Shown in pieces: positions 5,833 to 7,930 of a DNA stretch of 7,930 nt. The position numbers and the translations under genes are program-made. Under the pieces are notes generated by a model, which worked only from the letters and a program-made list of their open reading frames with translations, had not been told where the DNA came from and made no database searches. The DNA is from Ruminococcaceae bacterium UBA737 (GTDB lineage: Bacteria; Bacillota; Clostridia; Oscillospirales; Acutalibacteraceae). The stretch spans positions 31,274 to 39,203 of the forward strand of contig DBKZ01000037.1 in assembly GCA_002297415.1 (NCBI GenBank). The letters are read 5' to 3'. Position 1 is the stretch's first letter, and each line of letters opens with the position of its first letter.

Positions 5833-6276
5833 AAGCTCTATTTCTTCAATGCCGACGCCTGTAGCAGGCTTCGGAGTTGAAAAAGCAATCTGCGTTTCGG
5901 TATGGCCGAAAGCGTTAAGCTCGCCGATAAAGGTATCGAGCGCCTCGGTGCTTTCAAAGGCGACCTTTATAAGCTGAGAATATCTTCCCGTTACGCAATT
6001 GCATTCGATAACATTCGGGTGAAGCCTTATAAAAGGATAAAACGACGGCTTTTGGTCGGGATCAAGGTCAAGATTGATAAAAGCCGTTATCGGAAGACCC
6101 AATGCTTTTAGGTCAAGCTTTGCTTCATAGGACGAAATAATCCCCTGTTTTTCAAGCCTTTCTATTCTTGCGGCGGTTGCCGGAGAAGAAAGATAAACAT
6201 TTTTTGCAAGCTCCTTAAGCGGCATGCGCGCGTCCTTCTGAAGAAGGGTTATAAGCTTTAAATCTATAGCGTCCAT
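5815..6276 (-). CDS. Lrp/AsnC-family transcriptional regulator
   Basis: The 153-residue length is typical of Lrp/AsnC regulators. Residues 1-50 form the HTH (MDAIDLKLITLLQKDARMPL, then the recognition region SSPATAARIERLEKQGII). Residues about 60-135 form the RAM effector-binding domain, with the characteristic VTGRYSQLIKV (95-105). Such proteins form dimers or octamers and respond to amino acids or related small molecules; the ligand here cannot be told. The C-terminal tail is Lys/Glu-rich. AGGGTG lies 5 nt upstream of the ATG. The promoter TTGACT-N17-TAAAAT lies within 90 bp upstream, facing the promoter of the divergent SLOG gene. It may regulate itself and possibly that divergent gene, since they share an upstream region of about 165 bp. 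Confidence 0.93.
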   Translation of the reverse strand: MDAIDLKLITLLQKDARMPLKELAKNVYLSSPATAARIERLEKQGIISSYEAKLDLKALGLPITAFINLDLDPDQKPSFYPFIRLHPNVIECNCVTGRYSQLIKVAFESTEALDTFIGELNAFGHTETQIAFSTPKPATGVGIEEIELKKQEK

Positions 6277-6293
6277 TTTTTCACCCTATGTAT

Positions 6294-6307
6294 TTCAAGT
6301 ATTTGAA
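6294..6307. promoter_or_regulatory. Candidate operator palindrome in the Lrp-gene leader
   Basis: TTCAA (6294-6298), 4 bp, TTGAA (6303-6307) is a perfect short palindrome between the predicted transcription start (near 6327, minus strand) and the start codon. AT-rich imperfect palindromes of this size are typical of Lrp/AsnC sites, so autoregulation is plausible, but the site is short. Confidence 0.35.
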
Positions 6308-6333
6308 GTAATGTAATATCGCTTGCCTAAAAT

Positions 6334-6362
6334 ATTTTAACCCATTATGAATTTAAAGTCAA
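6334..6362 (-). promoter_or_regulatory. Promoter of the Lrp-family gene
   Basis: On the minus strand, TTGACT (6362-6357) and TAAAAT (6339-6334) are 17 bp apart. The predicted start is near 6327, giving a leader of about 50 nt. The -35 faces the divergent promoter, with only 15 bp between the two -35 boxes. Confidence 0.82.
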
Positions 6363-6377
6363 TTATTTTTTTATCGG

Positions 6378-6406
6378 TTGAAATAATCGGGGAATTATGT
6401 TAAAAT
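6378..6406 (+). promoter_or_regulatory. Promoter of the SLOG/XRE gene pair
   Basis: TTGAAA (6378-6383) and TAAAAT (6401-6406) are 17 bp apart, with an extended -10 TG at 6398-6399. Initiation is expected near 6413. It is divergent from the Lrp-gene promoter, so one bound regulator could affect both. Confidence 0.85.
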
Positions 6407-6442
6407 AGTATTACTCTGCAAGGAAAGAGGCGGCGTGAAAAA

Positions 6443-6958
6443 ATGATTGACGAATATTTATCCTGTTGTTTTACGGGATACCGTCCCCACAAATTCCCTT
6501 TCAGCTTTGAGTCGGACAATTCAGGCTTTAACAAGCTTTCAAACTCGCTTATTACGGCGGTTTCGGAGCTTGCCGAAAACGGCTGTTATACCTTTTACTG
6601 CGGAATGGCAATGGGCTTTGATATTTTAGCCGGAGAAACGGTTCTGCTTATAAAAAAGGCTTATGAAAATAAAGCGAATATCCGTCTTATTGCCGTAATT
6701 CCTTTTAAGGAGCAGGCAAAGGCTTTTCCCGAAAACTGGAAAAAGAGGTATGACGCACTGCTTGAAGCCGCCGACGAAAGGGTTCTCATGGCGAATGATT
6801 ATTCAAAGGGCTGCTTTAGATGCAGAAACGAATTTATGGTAAAAATGAGCGACTATGTCGTAACATGGTTTGACGGAAAATCAGGCGGAACAAAAAATAC
6901 AGTAGCTTTCGCGAAAGGACTTGGGCGAAGCGTAATCAATCTTTACGAGGAAAGGTAA
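6443..6958 (+). CDS. SLOG-domain protein, YpsA/DUF1273-like
   Basis: The 171-residue protein has the hallmarks of the YpsA-like branch of the SLOG (SMF/DprA-LOG) Rossmann superfamily: CFTGYRP (9-15) at the first strand, GMAMGFD (54-60) forming the glycine-rich nucleotide-binding turn, IPF (86-88), a YSKGCFRCRNEFMV segment (120-133) and GGT (148-150) near the C-terminus. The superfamily binds nucleotides or nucleotide-derived ligands. Bacillus YpsA has been linked to cell division and stress, but a specific activity here is not shown. The start at 6443 has purine-rich AGGAAAGAGG (6421-6430) about 12 nt upstream, with GGCGG closer. The XRE-membrane protein gene follows after 4 bp, so the two are one operon. 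Confidence 0.9.
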   Translation: MIDEYLSCCFTGYRPHKFPFSFESDNSGFNKLSNSLITAVSELAENGCYTFYCGMAMGFDILAGETVLLIKKAYENKANIRLIAVIPFKEQAKAFPENWKKRYDALLEAADERVLMANDYSKGCFRCRNEFMVKMSDYVVTWFDGKSGGTKNTVAFAKGLGRSVINLYEER

Positions 6959-6962
6959 CTTT

Positions 6963-7556
6963 ATGGAAATGACCGAAGAAAAAATCAGAGAAAATTTTTC
7001 TCATAACCTTGCTTGCTACCGCAGGGATTTGGGGCTTACTCAGCTTGAGCTTGCCGAAAAGCTCAATTATTCGGATAAATCGGTTTCGAAATGGGAGCGC
7101 GGCGAGGGTCTGCCCGACCTTTATATAATTAAATGTATTGCCGACCTTTTCGGGGTCACGGTGGACGATATGATAGGCGAAAAGAAAATTAAAAGACCTA
7201 TTCTTCACCGAAATAAGATTATCATAACCGCCTTGTCGGTAGGCGTAGTCTGGTTTGTCGCAACCGTGCTGTTCTTTGTTTTCAGCATAAGCATTCCGTC
7301 TTTTCCGAGCTGGCATTTTTATATTTATGCTTTGCCGATAAGTTCAATTGTCGCTACGGTCTTTGCCTGCCTTTGGTGGAATAAATTCTTTAAATTTCTT
7401 TCCGTTTCGGCGATTATTTGGTCGGTGGTTTCGTGTATCTATATAATAATAACCTATTTTACGCACGGCGTTCAGTCGCTTAATCTCATTTTTGCCGTCG
7501 CCGGTGTTTTTGAAATCTTAACGCTTTTCTGGTTTTTGATGAAAAGAGCAAAATAA
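6963..7556 (+). CDS. XRE-family DNA-binding protein with four C-terminal membrane helices
   Basis: The 197-residue protein has two parts. Residues about 10-70 are a Cro/CI-type HTH (NLACYRRDLGLTQLELAEKL, then YSDKSVSKWERGEGLPD and LADLFGVTVDDMI). A short basic linker (73-85) leads to four hydrophobic segments at about 86-108, 118-138, 144-165 and 172-193, ending in KRAK. The DNA-binding domain is therefore probably tethered to the inner face of the membrane. Such HTH-membrane proteins are common in Clostridia; their signals are mostly unknown. The ATG is supported by AGGAAAGG (6948-6955), 7 nt upstream and inside the end of the SLOG gene. Co-transcription suggests a shared role with the SLOG protein, but this is inference. 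Confidence 0.9.
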   Translation: MEMTEEKIRENFSHNLACYRRDLGLTQLELAEKLNYSDKSVSKWERGEGLPDLYIIKCIADLFGVTVDDMIGEKKIKRPILHRNKIIITALSVGVVWFVATVLFFVFSISIPSFPSWHFYIYALPISSIVATVFACLWWNKFFKFLSVSAIIWSVVSCIYIIITYFTHGVQSLNLIFAVAGVFEILTLFWFLMKRAK

Positions 7557-7573
7557 AATTCAGAGTAATATTT

Positions 7574-7601
7574 CGCCCTGCCGAAAAAATTCGGCAGGGC
7601 G
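7574..7601. terminator. Strong hairpin between convergent genes
   Basis: CGCCCTGCCGAA (7574-7585) pairs perfectly with TTCGGCAGGGCG (7590-7601) around an AAAA loop. It lies between the convergent XRE-membrane gene and the barstar-like gene. The T tract is poor on both sides, so termination efficiency is uncertain, but its place and strength suggest a shared bidirectional terminator. Confidence 0.72.
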
Positions 7602-7619
7602 GTTGCGTTTATACCGGAT

Positions 7620-7907
7620 CTAAGAAATCACTTCATAAGAAAAGCTGTCTAAGCCCAAATCTTTGCAAAATTTTATATTTTTATTCAGAGCGTTATGCAA
7701 TTTTTCTGTTTCGGGCGCAAATTCTTCAGGAAGGGTATTTTCGCCCTTGATAATAACCTTTTGAGCGTCGCATTCGCTTCTGAGCAGATCCCAGAAAGCG
7801 CTCCAGTTTTTACCGTACCAAGCAGGAAAATCAAATGCAATTCTTATTTTTTCATGAATTTCATTTATATATTTACAGCCGGTTAAATCAAGAACTATTG
7901 TTTTCAT
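7620..7907 (-). CDS. Barstar-family protein (barnase-inhibitor-like)
   Basis: The 95-residue protein matches barstar in length (about 90 residues) and in its signature FPAWYGKNWSAFWDLL (27-42), equivalent to the barnase-binding helix of Bacillus barstar (YGENLDALWD). The aspartate equivalent to barstar Asp39 is kept (D40), but the position of Asp35 is Ser (S36). Barstars bind and block guanyl-specific ribonucleases in the cytoplasm. No ribonuclease gene lies in the window; one could lie beyond the right edge, upstream of this gene. The start codon at 7907 has only a weak purine-rich stretch (AAGAAAAAAT) upstream. Immunity against a secreted or competitor RNase is a family-based possibility, not shown. 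Confidence 0.9.
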   Translation of the reverse strand: MKTIVLDLTGCKYINEIHEKIRIAFDFPAWYGKNWSAFWDLLRSECDAQKVIIKGENTLPEEFAPETEKLHNALNKNIKFCKDLGLDSFSYEVIS

Positions 7908-7930
7908 ATTTTTTCTTGTATGATATAGTC

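Noticed and set aside
6435..6446. A three-codon GTG-AAA-AAA-TGA mini-frame overlapping the SLOG start codon
   Set aside because: It is too short to distinguish from chance, although it is close to the AGAGG at 6426-6430 and could in principle affect initiation.

Overview
The window looks like chromosomal DNA from a low-to-moderate GC Gram-positive bacterium of the Clostridia (Bacillota), probably an uncultured gut-type lineage. The reasons are tRNA genes with encoded CCA ends, AT-rich intergenic DNA, strong AGGAGG-like ribosome binding sites, consensus sigma-A promoters with 17-bp spacers, a birA-bioY scavenging operon with a BirA-type operator, and a YpsA-like SLOG gene. The exact taxon cannot be read from the sequence.

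Layout. Positions 1-62 hold the terminator of an upstream gene. A near-perfect promoter (TTGACA-N17-TATAAT) drives a two-gene tRNA operon, elongator tRNA-Met(CAT) then tRNA-Glu(TTC), ending in a terminator. About 100 bp further on, the 3' end of tRNA-Glu, its CCA and its terminator are repeated almost exactly (254-317 and 421-485). Between the copies lies a 63% GC stretch that can fold into several hairpins. This is the most unusual part of the window.

Next come a secreted or membrane-anchored coiled-coil protein of unknown function (578-1726), and a two-gene operon in which an HprK/PEPCK-like P-loop protein overlaps peptide chain release factor 3 (prfC) by one base (1789-4091). That operon ends in a terminator that could serve both strands.

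On the minus strand, birA and bioY overlap by 4 bp (ATGA) and sit behind a 10-bp inverted repeat that is the likely BirA operator, a self-contained biotin sensing and uptake unit. An Lrp/AsnC-family regulator (minus) ends in a terminator just upstream of birA. It is divergent from a plus-strand pair, a YpsA/DUF1273-like SLOG protein and an XRE-type DNA-binding protein with four C-terminal membrane helices. A strong hairpin separates this pair from a convergent barstar-like gene at the right edge.

Most of the window is ordinary housekeeping and regulatory DNA. No CRISPR array, transposase, integrase or phage gene is visible. The best candidates for something undescribed are the tRNA-Glu 3'-end duplication with its structured spacer, and the orphan HprK-like gene coupled to prfC.
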